Below, one piece after another: positions 17,725 to 27,054 of a stretch of 64,000 nt of DNA (positions are counted from its first letter, which is position 1; each line of letters starts with the position of its first letter). The notes beneath the pieces were generated by a model. That model did not search any database. It was not told the DNA's origin and saw nothing but the letters and a program-made list of their open reading frames with translations. The stretch is from Saccharopolyspora kobensis (GTDB lineage Bacteria; Actinomycetota; Actinomycetes; Mycobacteriales; Pseudonocardiaceae): assembly GCF_900108315.1 (NCBI RefSeq), contig NZ_FNVB01000011.1, positions 1 to 64,000 of the forward strand, in the 5' to 3' direction. Made by a program: the position numbers and the translations under genes.

Positions 17725-18723
17725 ATGACGTTCCAGGTCGAAGCCGAGGACCTGACCGCGCACGCCAGCCACCTGGACGGCCTGGCCGACCGGTTCGACA
17801 CCGCGATCTCCGCGGCCGAGCAGGCGATGTCCGATGACGCCTACGGTCTGCTGTGCTCGTTCCTGCCGCCCATCATCAACCCCACCGAGGAGGAGGGGAT
17901 GGCGGCGCTCAAGGCCGCCAAGGAGGGCGTGAGCACGACGGCGGACAACGTGCGCCAGACGGCCAAGGAGTACCAGGAGACCGACGAGGCCGGCGCGGAC
18001 AACTTCGGCAAGTTCGACGATGCGGTGCGGGTCAAGGAATCCGCCGTCGCGCAGCTCGGCGTCCCGGCCGCTGCCGGTGGTGCGTCGGGAACCGCACCGA
18101 CCGGCTTCAACGCGAACCCGGGCGAGCCCGTCGGCACGACGCCCGCCGGGTACGACGCGCAGTCCGGCGGCGCGGGCCAGGTCATGCCGCAGGAGTTCGC
18201 CGGACGTGCGGCGTCCGGACCGGCGATGAGCTCGGACTCGGACTCGGTGGGGCAGCTGACTCCCGCTTCGTACGCGGAGCCGAAGCAGGCGCCCGAGGGC
18301 TTCCAGCGGTTGGAGCCGCGGCAGATGTCGGAGCCGCTGCAGGCCGAGCCCAGGCAGATGGCGACACCGGCGTCGTTCTCGGGGACGTTGGAGCCTGCGC
18401 AGCGGGGCGCTCCGGCTGGCGATTCGGAGCCGCTGCGGCCGATGAGCCAAGGCGTTCCGGCCTCGTTCTCGGGAACGTTGGAGCCTGCGCAGCGGGGTGT
18501 TCCGGCCGGGGATTCGGAGCCGCTGCGGGCGATGAGCCAGGGCGTCCCGGCGTCGTACTCGGAGCCGTTGCAGCCGACGCAGCAGGGAGTTCCCGCTGGC
18601 GATTCGGAAGCGCTGCGGCCGATGAGCCAGGGCGCTCCGGCGTCGTACTCGGAGCCGTTGCGGCCGATGAACCAGGGAATCCCGGCGTCCTACGACGCAC
18701 CTGTCAGGAATCGCGACGCCTGA
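17725..18723 (+). CDS. EspC-like ESX substrate with Ser/Pro repeat tail
   Basis: This 332-aa protein has an N-terminal 100-residue helical hairpin of the EspC/DUF2580 type (MTFQVEAEDLTAHASHLDGL, then a helix ending KEYQETDEAGADNF). From about residue 105 the protein is a disordered, repetitive tail. A unit close to GVPASFSGTLEPAQRGVPAG followed by DSEPLRPMSQ recurs with variation across 18361-18690. EspC-like proteins are exported by ESX systems. The tail may be surface-exposed. It lies 20 bp after espG with AAGAGG as ribosome-binding site, so probably in the same operon. Confidence 0.75.
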   Translation: MTFQVEAEDLTAHASHLDGLADRFDTAISAAEQAMSDDAYGLLCSFLPPIINPTEEEGMAALKAAKEGVSTTADNVRQTAKEYQETDEAGADNFGKFDDAVRVKESAVAQLGVPAAAGGASGTAPTGFNANPGEPVGTTPAGYDAQSGGAGQVMPQEFAGRAASGPAMSSDSDSVGQLTPASYAEPKQAPEGFQRLEPRQMSEPLQAEPRQMATPASFSGTLEPAQRGAPAGDSEPLRPMSQGVPASFSGTLEPAQRGVPAGDSEPLRAMSQGVPASYSEPLQPTQQGVPAGDSEALRPMSQGAPASYSEPLRPMNQGIPASYDAPVRNRDA

Positions 18724-18820
18724 TCGGCGCACGAGCGGGTCGAACCGCTGAGGCAACACCGCCACCCCGAGCCGGGGCAGCAGGCGGTTCGCAGATGAAG
18801 AGTTCTTTGGAGGAAGTGCG

Positions 18821-19423
18821 ATGCCGGGCCAGAACCAGGGCGGCTTCGCTGCGATCGGGGCCGACCCGGACGAAGCGGAGCGGCGGATCCAGGAGTGGGC
18901 GAAGGGCTTCGAGGAGAAGGCCCAGCGCTACCAGGCCGTGCAGGCCGAGACCGAGCAGCTGCGGCTGACCGCGACCAGCGACGGCGGCCACATCAAGGTC
19001 ACGGTGCGCGCCGACGGCAGCGTCACGGACCTGGAGTTCACCGACAAGGTCCGCTCGCTGCCGCCGAGGGAGCTGGCCAACCAGATCCTGTCCACGATGC
19101 ACCGCGCGCAGGCCGACATCGCCAACAGGGTCGGCGAGACGATGGCGGCGCACCTCGGCGACGAGGACCTGCAAACGCGCACGATGATGCTGGACAACCT
19201 CCGCGAGCGCTTCCCGGAGGAGCCCGAGGACGAGTCGGCCGAGCCCGAGGTCTCCTCGAAGTGGGACGCCCCGGCCGAGGAGGAGCCGACGCCGCCTCCG
19301 CCGCCGCCCGCGCCGCCGGTCGCCGGACCGAATCCGCCTGCGGCGCCGAAGAAGCGGCCCACCTTCGAGGACGACGACGACCCCGACTTCGACGACCCCG
19401 ACTTCGACCCGCTGCGCGACTGA
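18821..19423 (+). CDS. YbaB/EbfC-family protein with acidic tail
   Basis: This 200-aa protein starts at ATG 18821 behind GGAGGAAG. Residues about 20-125 form the YbaB/EbfC DNA-binding fold (EWAKGFEEKAQRYQAVQAE, VRADGSVTDLEFTDKV, ANQILSTMHRAQADIANRV), usually a dimeric tweezer that binds DNA. The C-terminal 75 residues are Pro-rich then strongly acidic (DDDDPDFDDPDFDP). YbaB-like genes are common next to WXG100 toxin genes in actinomycetes. Here it may regulate or accompany the effectors rather than act as a general nucleoid protein (inference). Confidence 0.8.
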   Translation: MPGQNQGGFAAIGADPDEAERRIQEWAKGFEEKAQRYQAVQAETEQLRLTATSDGGHIKVTVRADGSVTDLEFTDKVRSLPPRELANQILSTMHRAQADIANRVGETMAAHLGDEDLQTRTMMLDNLRERFPEEPEDESAEPEVSSKWDAPAEEEPTPPPPPPAPPVAGPNPPAAPKKRPTFEDDDDPDFDDPDFDPLRD

Positions 19424-19506
19424 CCGGCAGAGCACCGGCTTTCCCGCGTCGCCGCCCGCCTGGGCCGTGACGTTTCCCCGACCTGATCTGTTCCTGGAGT
19501 GTTGTC

Positions 19507-21171
19507 GTGACCAATCCGCTGGTGGCGGAGCGCAAGGATTCGACGCAGGCGTTCAGCGGCGTCCCGATCATGGAGTCGGTCGACGAGACGAAGAAGGCCG
19601 TCGAGTCCGGCGACTGGGCCGCCGGCGTGATGGGTGCGGTCGGCACCGGCCTGGACGCGCTGACCATGGCGCTGGACCCCTTCGGGTCGATCCTCGCCGC
19701 CGGTGTCGGCTGGCTCATGGAGCACGTCGGGCCGCTGTCGGACGCGCTGGACGCGCTGACCGGTGATGCGGATCAGATCAAGGCGCACTCGGAGACGTGG
19801 AAGAACGTCGCCACCGAGCTCGGTGAGATCAACACCGAGATGGCCAACATGGTCAACAACGACACCGCCAGCTGGGTCGGTGCGGCCGGTGACGCGTACC
19901 GGAACCGCAGCGAGGACACCGCGAAGCTGATCGAGGCGGCGCAGAAGGCCGCCGAGGGCGCTTCCAGCGGGATCGGCACCGCGGGCGAGGTCGTGGCGGC
20001 GGTGCGCACGCTGGTGCGCGACATCATCGCCGAACTCGTCGGCCGGTTGATCTCCTGGGCGTTGCAGGTGCTGGCGACGCTGGGCATCGCGATGGCCTGG
20101 GTGGTGCCGCAGGTCGTGGCGGCGGTGGCCAAGACGGTGGCCAGGATCGCCGATGTGACCACGAAGCTGGTCAAGGCGATGAAGTCGCTGGGCAAGCTGA
20201 TGAAGAAGCTGGGCGACGGCTTCGGCGACGCGAGCAAGGCGCTGAAGAAGATCAAGGGCGACCAGGGCCCCGCCGCGAAGGTGGACAGCCCGGCCCCGAA
20301 CCGCTCGACGGGCAGCGGCGGCCCCGGCCCGAGGGGCGACTCGCCCGCGTCGACCCGCTCGATGAACAACGACGACGGCGTCCGGTCGACTCCCGACGGC
20401 CCCGCGTCCACGAGATCGCAGAACGCGAATTCCGACGTGACCTCGCACCGCGATCCGCAGCCGACGAACAGCGCGGGCAACAACTCCGGCAACTCCGGGG
20501 CGAAGCCGCTCACCGGCAAGAACTCGTGGGGCTTCAAGGTCGAGTTCAAGCCGGACGACGTGGTGAGCATTCCGCTGAAGGACAAGAACGGAAACGTCAT
20601 CGGCGTCTCCTTCCCGACCAAGAGCAGCGACGGACCGACCCTGTCGCAGTGGTCCGGAGCGCCCAGCCGGACGAGCGACGCGTCGTACTTCAAGAACTTC
20701 CAGTCGTCGAAACCCGCCTCCCCGGACGGCAAGACCCCGGCCCAGCCCGCGACCGGGGTCAACACCGGCGCGCCGTGGAAGGACCCGTTCTACGCGCACG
20801 CGCACGCCAACCCCAACGAGTTCGCGGTCGAGGTGAAGAAGCCGTCGTTCTTCGGGCTCGGCGGCGACACCCAGACCGTCACGGTCGACGGGGCGACGCA
20901 CGGCAAGATCCTGTCGAGCAACAAGTACTTCCAGGACGCGTCGACGGCCAACCCGAATCGGGACGTCGTGTACATGTCGTGCGAATCGGCCAGTTCCTCG
21001 GGCAACGCGGCGAAGTCCTCTTCGACCGTTCTGCACGGCTTGGGTCACTCGGGCGCCGTGTACGCCCCTACGGGCACGGGGCACCGGCTGACCAGGCCGG
21101 ACGGCTCGTGGTCGGGCTACGGTGTGTCAGCGGATCCGGCCGGTGGGACCGGCGAGTTCAAGCGTTTTTGA
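19507..21171 (+). CDS. ESX-type polymorphic effector with caspase-like C-terminal domain
   Basis: This is a 554-aa protein from GTG 19507. Residues 1-240 form a WXG100-superfamily delivery module (SWVGAAGDAYRNRSEDTAKL) with a hydrophobic stretch (LQVLATLGIAMAWVVPQVVA). Residues 250-350 are a Ser/Asn/Pro-rich linker. The C-terminus, about 400-554, carries FYAHAHANPNEFAV (His431, His433) and VVYMSCESASS (Cys492) followed by VYAPTGTGHRL. That His/Cys order resembles caspase-like (clan CD, lonely-Cys type) domains of actinobacterial polymorphic toxins. This assignment is by pattern only. The N-terminal module is nearly identical to that of the RHS protein at 21863. Confidence 0.75.
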   Translation: MTNPLVAERKDSTQAFSGVPIMESVDETKKAVESGDWAAGVMGAVGTGLDALTMALDPFGSILAAGVGWLMEHVGPLSDALDALTGDADQIKAHSETWKNVATELGEINTEMANMVNNDTASWVGAAGDAYRNRSEDTAKLIEAAQKAAEGASSGIGTAGEVVAAVRTLVRDIIAELVGRLISWALQVLATLGIAMAWVVPQVVAAVAKTVARIADVTTKLVKAMKSLGKLMKKLGDGFGDASKALKKIKGDQGPAAKVDSPAPNRSTGSGGPGPRGDSPASTRSMNNDDGVRSTPDGPASTRSQNANSDVTSHRDPQPTNSAGNNSGNSGAKPLTGKNSWGFKVEFKPDDVVSIPLKDKNGNVIGVSFPTKSSDGPTLSQWSGAPSRTSDASYFKNFQSSKPASPDGKTPAQPATGVNTGAPWKDPFYAHAHANPNEFAVEVKKPSFFGLGGDTQTVTVDGATHGKILSSNKYFQDASTANPNRDVVYMSCESASSSGNAAKSSSTVLHGLGHSGAVYAPTGTGHRLTRPDGSWSGYGVSADPAGGTGEFKRF

Positions 21172-21266
21172 CGTTCGCGCCGCGTTGCGCGAACGGCCGG
21201 GCGCAGGCCCGGGCGAGTGGTTGATCGTGGGAACGGAAGGCCCGTACCCGAGCGGAAGGCGTTGCT

Positions 21267-21794
21267 GTGGTGGATGAAGCTCCGGGCGAGGGCGGTACCC
21301 AGGACTGGGCGATGGTGCTCGACCCCAACTGGCAGCCGAGCTATCCGGACGAGCCGCCGCCGGTCGAGGCGATGGTGGGCGGCTGGCGGCTCGACAAGGA
21401 CGGCAACGCCGGCCCGTTCGAGCCGAACCCGGAGTACGTGCCCTCCAGCCCGGACAGTCCCACCGACCCGGCGGACGCGGTGCTGCGCCTGGTCGCGGAG
21501 GGCAAGGAGCCGGTGGACGCGGTGCTCCCGGTGGTCAAGGACGCCCTGCTGGAGGTCGCCGTCGATGACGAGGGCCGACCGCTGGTGGGCCCGGCCCCGG
21601 ACGGCGCCCCGTGCGTGGCGGTGGTGACCGCGGCGGTGCACCGCCAGCGCGTCCAGACCCCGCAGTGGCACAAGCTCACCGCCGAAGAGCTGCTCGCAGG
21701 CCTCCCGCCGGACGTCGACATCCTGCTCAACCCGGGCGCACCCGGCTCCATGCGCCTGCTCGCCCGCGCCCTGCGCGACAGCTACACCGAATAG
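21267..21794 (+). CDS. type VII secretion system-associated protein
   Basis: This is a 175-aa protein from GTG 21267 (GTG 21270 is equally possible) with AGCGGAAGG upstream. It matches a family seen beside actinobacterial WXG100/RHS effectors: WAMVLDPNWQPS, GGWRLDKDGNAGPFEPNPEY, SPTDPADAVLRLVAEG and VDILLNPGAPGSMRLLA. The family has SseB-like features and no known activity. It has no signal peptide. Sitting between the two large effector genes, it could be a chaperone, adaptor or immunity factor for either. The sequence alone does not decide. Confidence 0.75.
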   Translation: MVDEAPGEGGTQDWAMVLDPNWQPSYPDEPPPVEAMVGGWRLDKDGNAGPFEPNPEYVPSSPDSPTDPADAVLRLVAEGKEPVDAVLPVVKDALLEVAVDDEGRPLVGPAPDGAPCVAVVTAAVHRQRVQTPQWHKLTAEELLAGLPPDVDILLNPGAPGSMRLLARALRDSYTE

Positions 21795-21862
21795 TCGTGG
21801 GACCTCGCTGATCCCGGCCCGTTGCCGACCGGCCTGCTCGTACTGACCTGTGGGGAGTTGTC

Positions 21863-24800
21863 GTGAGTAATCCGCTGGTGGCGGAGCGCGAGGATTCGAC
21901 GAAGTCGTTCAGCGGCGTGCCGATCCTGGAATCGATCGACGAGACGAAGAAGGCGATCGAGTCCGGCGACTGGGCCTCCGGCGTGATGGGTGCGGTCGGC
22001 ACCGGTCTGGACGCGCTCGGGATGGCGCTGGATCCCTTCGGTGCGATTCTCGCCGCCGGTGTCGGCTGGCTCATGGAGCACGTCGGGCCGTTGTCGGACG
22101 CGCTGGACGCGCTGACCGGTGATGCGGATCAGATCAAGGCGCACTCGGAGACGTGGAAGAACGTCGCCACCGAGCTCGGTGAGATCAACACCGAGATGGC
22201 CAACATGGTCAACAGCGACGTCGCGGACTGGGCCGGTGACGCGGCCGATTCCTACCGCAAGCGCAGCGAGGACACCGGCAAGCTCATCGAGGCGGCGCAG
22301 AAGGCCGCCGAGGGCGCTTCGGAGGGCGTGGGCACCGCGGGCGAGGTCGTGGCGGCGGTGCGCACGCTGGTGCGCGACATCATCGCCGAGCTGGTCGGTC
22401 ACCTGGTGTCGTGGGCACTGCAGGTGCTGGCCACGCTGGGCATCGCGATGGCCTGGGTGGTGCCGCAGGTCGTGGCGGCGGTGGCCAAGACGGTGGCCAG
22501 GATCGCCGACATCACCACCAAGCTGGTGAAGGCGATGAAGTCGCTGGGCAAGCTGTTCAAGAAGCTCAAGGACGGCTTCGGCGACGCCAAGAAGGCCCTC
22601 GACAAGATCAAGAAGGACGACAAGGGCCCGAACGGCAAGCCCGACAGCCCCGCCCCGACCCGTTCGGCGGGCAACGACGGCCCCGGTTCGAAGGGCGGTT
22701 CCGGCGACTACCCAGCGCCGAAGCGGGACACCGGCAACGACGGTCCGGCGCAGACCTCCTCGAGCTCCCACAACGGGGATTCCTCCAGATCGCCCGGCGG
22801 TGGCGACAATTCCAGGTCGCTCGACGGCGGCCCGAACTCCAAGTCGCCCGACAGCGGCCCGACGCCGAGCACCAACGGCCCCGCGTCGACGAACCCGGCG
22901 GGCAACAAGCCAGGCAGCTCCAACAAGCCGGCGAACTCCCGGGAACACGCGGTGGAGGGCGACAAGAAGCTCACGAAGGACACCGACCCGGTCGACCTGG
23001 CCAACGGTTCCGTGGTGATGGGCGAGGTGGACCTGGAGATCCTCGGCCCGCTGAACATCGTCCTGGAGCGGATGCACGTCTCCTCGTACCGGGCCGGCCG
23101 GTGGTTCGGCCCGACCTGGTCCTCGACGCTGGACCAGCGGCTGGAGGTCGACGACGAGCACGTCTGCTACTTCTCGCAGGACGGCATGATCCTGGTCTAC
23201 CCACTGCCCAGCGGCGATTCCCCGGTGCTGCCCCTCGACGGCCCGCGGTGGCCGCTGGTCCTGGGTGAGGACGGTTACGCCATCACCGAGCAGGGCCGGT
23301 ACCTGCACTTCGGCAAGTCGTCCAAGCAGCACGGCGTTCTGCCGCTGCGGCGGATCTCGGACGACGACGGCCGGACCATCGACATCGAGCACACCCCGTA
23401 CGGTCCGCCGAAGGAGCTGCGCCACTCCGACGGCTACCACGTGGTGATCGACAGCGAGCACGGCAAGCCCACCGCGGTCCGGGTGCTGGACGAGGAGCGC
23501 GGGCTGGACGTGGTGGCCGTGCGGTACGGCTACGACGCGCGCGGCCGGCTGAACGAGGTCATCAACTCATCCGGTGTCCCGCTGCGGTTCGACTACGACG
23601 ACGAGGACCGGCTGACCGGCTGGCAGGACCGCCTCGGAACCTGGCTCCGCTACGTCTACGACGAGCGCGGCCGCTGCGTGCGGACCGTCGGTGACAAGGG
23701 GTTCTACGACGCGACGTTCTCCTACCGGGAACGCGTCACCACCCACACCAACTCGCTGGGCGGAGTCGCCGAGTACCACTTCAACGAAGCCGGGCAGGTG
23801 GTCCGGGAGATCGACCGCCTGGGCGGTGTCACGGTGTCGGAGTGGGACCGCTACGACCGCCTGCTGTCCCGCACCGACCCGCTCGGCCGGACCACCAGCT
23901 ACGAGTACGACGGGACTGGGCGCCCCAGCGAGATCACCCGGCCGGACGGCAGCGTCGTGGAGCTGTTCTGGGACGGGGACTCGATCGGTTCGATCGCGGT
24001 GCACGACGGCGAGCAGACCTGGACCCGCACCTACGCGCCGGGAGAGCGGCCGGACCCGTTCAGCGGGAAGGTCGGTGCGGCACCGGAGTTCAGCCTCGAC
24101 CTGCTGTCGTCCGGGGGCATCGGCGCCGACAGCGGCTCCGAACCGGATTCCGCGCCGGAACCGCCTCGCGACCTGTTCGGGCGAGTGACGGTGCGGACCA
24201 CTGCGAGCGGTGCGCGGATCCAGCACGGCTGGACCATCGAGGGGCTGCCGTCCTGGCAGCTGGACGCGCGGGGCGGCAGGCAGCAGTGGCGCTACGACCC
24301 CGAGGGCCACGAGATCTCCCGCACCGACGAGCTGGGCGGCGTCTCGATCAGCGAGTACGGGCCCTTCGAGGTGATCACCGCCGAGGTCGACGCGGTCGGA
24401 GCGCGCACGGTGCGCGACTTCGACACCGAGCGGAACCTGCTGTCGGTCACCAACCCGCAGGGCCAGACCTGGCGCTACACCTACGACCTCGTGGGCCGGG
24501 TGGTCGAGGAGTGCGACTTCGACGGTCGCGTGCTGCAGTACGCCTACGACGCAGCGGGACAGCTGGTGCGCTCGGTCAACGGCGCGGGCGAGGTGACCGA
24601 GTACGTCTACGACGCGCTTGGGAACATGGTCGAGTGGCGCGCACCGTCGGGTGTCACCAGCTACGCGTATTCGCCGGTCGGCAACCTGATCCGCGCCGCG
24701 ACGGCGGACGCGGTGCTGACTCGTGAGTGGGACGACGCGGGCCGGATCACCGCTGAGACCACCAACGGCCGCACGGTCACCTTCACCTACGACGACGAGA

Positions 24801-27025
24801 ACGGCGCGGTCGCGCGCACCACACCGTCCGGTGTGGACAGCCGATGGGCGTTCGACGAGACCGGCGCCGCGCGCGAGCTTTCCATCGCCGCGCACGCGAT
24901 GAGCTTCGAGTACGACGAAGCGGGCAGGGAAGTCCGGCGGTCGGTGGACGGCTCGGTGTCGCTGGCGCAGTCCTACGAGGGCGAACTGCTCGTTTCGCAG
25001 GCGGTCACCGCAGGTGCGGGGCAGGAGGTGGTGCAGCGCCGGTTCGACCACCGGGCCGACGGCCACCTGGTCGGTGCGGTGGACAGCGTCTTCGGGCAGG
25101 CGCGGTTCCAGCTCGACCCGGCAGGGCGTGTCGTCGAGGTGATCGCGCCGGACCGGCGCGAGCGCTACCAGTACGACGGGATGGGCAACGTCGTCGCGTC
25201 CGAAGGGCTTCCGCACGCCGAATCCGGGCCGCGCCGGTACCGCGGCAACACGCTGGTCGCCGCCGGGTCGGTCGGCTACGAGCACGACCCGCAGGGCCGG
25301 CAGGTGTCCCGGACCGCCCAGCAGGGCCGGAACTGGCGCTACGAGTGGGATTCCTACGACCGGCTGATCGGGGTCACGACTCCGGACGGCGCGCTCTGGC
25401 GCTACCGGTACGACCCCCTCGGCCGCCGGATCGCCAAGCAGCGGCTGACCCCGGGGCCCGGCGCTCCCGCCGTGGTGGAGCAGGTCGACTTCGTCTGGGA
25501 CGGCGGCAGGCTGATCGAGCAGATCCACACCGACGCCCAGGGCCACCGGTCGGTGACCACGTGGGAACACCACCCCGACGCCGACGCCGCGGTGGCGCAG
25601 CTCGAACGCAGCGGTGCGGCGGAGCGCTTCCACTCGGTCGTCACCGACGCCATCGGCAAGCCGACGGACCTGGTGGCCGCTGACGGAACTCTCGCCTGGC
25701 GCGACCGCACCAGCCTGTGGGGCGGCTCGCTGCCCGGCCCGACGCCGACGGCCACGATCCCGCTGCGCTTCCCGGGCCAGTACGCGGATGCGGAAACCGG
25801 CCTGAACTACAACGTCTACCGGTACTACGACCCGGCAACCGGCCGCTACCTCAGCCAGGACCCGCTCGGCCTCGCCCCGGCACCCAACCCGATGGCCTAC
25901 GTCGGAAACCCGCACTGGGAGACCGACCCGCTCGGCCTCCACCGCGGTGGACGTGGTGGCGGTGGAGGCGGCCGCGGCGGACGTGGCGGCGGGAACGGCG
26001 GTGGTCGCGGCGGCGGAAACGGTGGTGGTCGCGGCGGCGGACGTGGCGGTGGTAACGGCGGCGGACGCGGCTCCGGACGCGGGCACGGCCCCCGCGGTGG
26101 GAACGCGACCCAGCCGACCGGTGCGACCGGCAATCAGGCCGGGAACGTCAAGGACGGGCAGTCCGGGCGCCCCCAGGGCCCGCCCAAGCCCCCGCCGGGA
26201 GCCAATCACCCGGCTGCCTGGAGGCCGAACAACCGGCTGAAGGACTACGGCAAGCAGCCGGTGAACAACCCCGGGGCACCGCCGAAGGCGTCGAAGGACG
26301 GGAGCCTGAACGATGTCACCCGCAAGCGCGGCGCGGAACTGAAGCAACTGGACGAGAAGGACGTCGTGCGCGGCGAGGACGGCCTCATCACGCACGTCAA
26401 GGACTCGAAGGGGAACCCGGTCCCGGTCAAGGACTACGTCCAGAACCTCTCGCGCGAGCGAGCGGAGTTGATCTCTCAGCACCAGCGGCCCGGTGTCGAC
26501 GGGCCGTGCTCGGCGGTCGCCATCGACAAGCGCACCGGGAACATCACCGAAGGCGTGAACGGGGCCAAGAACGACACCATCGACATGGACAACGTCCACC
26601 CGGCCTTGCGCAAGAACTTGGACGAGCTGGACAAGTGGCGGTACCCGGTGCGGGACGACGCGAACAATCCGAACAACATCGCCAAATACCCCGATGGTGC
26701 GCTCCAGATCAACAACGGCAAGGTCCACCAGGACGATCCGCTGCGCCATGCCGAGGTCAAGGCGACCAACGAGCTCCTCTGGCAACGTGACGAATGGGCG
26801 AAGGCGAACAACAAGCCGGAGATGATGGCGAACCAGAACACCCTCAAGGAGATGAACTTCGATCCGCGTTGGACCGCCAACCAGGGCAAGCACGTCCACG
26901 TCGGTGGATCGGCGGCCGCGTGCGGGAACTGCAACTCCGTGCTCGACGGTGCGGGCAGCTACTCGGGTCGCTATACCTTCCACTCGAAGGACTACCGCGC
27001 CAACATTGAATCGTTCGCAGAGTAG
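21863..27025 (+). CDS. RHS-repeat polymorphic toxin with YwqJ-like deaminase C-terminus
   Basis: This is a 1720-aa protein from GTG 21863. Residues 1-240 are the WXG100-like delivery module shared with the 19507 protein, and about 255-370 is a Ser/Asn/Pro linker. From about 374 a DUF6531-type RHS opening (DPVDLANGSVVMGEVDLEI) leads into many YD repeats (YDALGN, YDPLGRR) and the RHS core closing motif YRYYDPATGRYLSQDPLGL near 1320-1340. After the conserved junction ETDPLGL comes a Gly/Arg-rich spacer, then a C-terminal deaminase-like domain with H1629-A-E1631 and C1687-G-N-C1690, the zinc-site signature of the nucleic-acid deaminase superfamily (YwqJ type). The RHS shell is expected to encapsulate the toxin tip. 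The partner gene follows at 27055. Confidence 0.88.
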   Translation: MSNPLVAEREDSTKSFSGVPILESIDETKKAIESGDWASGVMGAVGTGLDALGMALDPFGAILAAGVGWLMEHVGPLSDALDALTGDADQIKAHSETWKNVATELGEINTEMANMVNSDVADWAGDAADSYRKRSEDTGKLIEAAQKAAEGASEGVGTAGEVVAAVRTLVRDIIAELVGHLVSWALQVLATLGIAMAWVVPQVVAAVAKTVARIADITTKLVKAMKSLGKLFKKLKDGFGDAKKALDKIKKDDKGPNGKPDSPAPTRSAGNDGPGSKGGSGDYPAPKRDTGNDGPAQTSSSSHNGDSSRSPGGGDNSRSLDGGPNSKSPDSGPTPSTNGPASTNPAGNKPGSSNKPANSREHAVEGDKKLTKDTDPVDLANGSVVMGEVDLEILGPLNIVLERMHVSSYRAGRWFGPTWSSTLDQRLEVDDEHVCYFSQDGMILVYPLPSGDSPVLPLDGPRWPLVLGEDGYAITEQGRYLHFGKSSKQHGVLPLRRISDDDGRTIDIEHTPYGPPKELRHSDGYHVVIDSEHGKPTAVRVLDEERGLDVVAVRYGYDARGRLNEVINSSGVPLRFDYDDEDRLTGWQDRLGTWLRYVYDERGRCVRTVGDKGFYDATFSYRERVTTHTNSLGGVAEYHFNEAGQVVREIDRLGGVTVSEWDRYDRLLSRTDPLGRTTSYEYDGTGRPSEITRPDGSVVELFWDGDSIGSIAVHDGEQTWTRTYAPGERPDPFSGKVGAAPEFSLDLLSSGGIGADSGSEPDSAPEPPRDLFGRVTVRTTASGARIQHGWTIEGLPSWQLDARGGRQQWRYDPEGHEISRTDELGGVSISEYGPFEVITAEVDAVGARTVRDFDTERNLLSVTNPQGQTWRYTYDLVGRVVEECDFDGRVLQYAYDAAGQLVRSVNGAGEVTEYVYDALGNMVEWRAPSGVTSYAYSPVGNLIRAATADAVLTREWDDAGRITAETTNGRTVTFTYDDENGAVARTTPSGVDSRWAFDETGAARELSIAAHAMSFEYDEAGREVRRSVDGSVSLAQSYEGELLVSQAVTAGAGQEVVQRRFDHRADGHLVGAVDSVFGQARFQLDPAGRVVEVIAPDRRERYQYDGMGNVVASEGLPHAESGPRRYRGNTLVAAGSVGYEHDPQGRQVSRTAQQGRNWRYEWDSYDRLIGVTTPDGALWRYRYDPLGRRIAKQRLTPGPGAPAVVEQVDFVWDGGRLIEQIHTDAQGHRSVTTWEHHPDADAAVAQLERSGAAERFHSVVTDAIGKPTDLVAADGTLAWRDRTSLWGGSLPGPTPTATIPLRFPGQYADAETGLNYNVYRYYDPATGRYLSQDPLGLAPAPNPMAYVGNPHWETDPLGLHRGGRGGGGGGRGGRGGGNGGGRGGGNGGGRGGGRGGGNGGGRGSGRGHGPRGGNATQPTGATGNQAGNVKDGQSGRPQGPPKPPPGANHPAAWRPNNRLKDYGKQPVNNPGAPPKASKDGSLNDVTRKRGAELKQLDEKDVVRGEDGLITHVKDSKGNPVPVKDYVQNLSRERAELISQHQRPGVDGPCSAVAIDKRTGNITEGVNGAKNDTIDMDNVHPALRKNLDELDKWRYPVRDDANNPNNIAKYPDGALQINNGKVHQDDPLRHAEVKATNELLWQRDEWAKANNKPEMMANQNTLKEMNFDPRWTANQGKHVHVGGSAAACGNCNSVLDGAGSYSGRYTFHSKDYRANIESFAE

Positions 27026-27054
27026 CGCCTGCGGGATCGAAGACGAGGACACCG

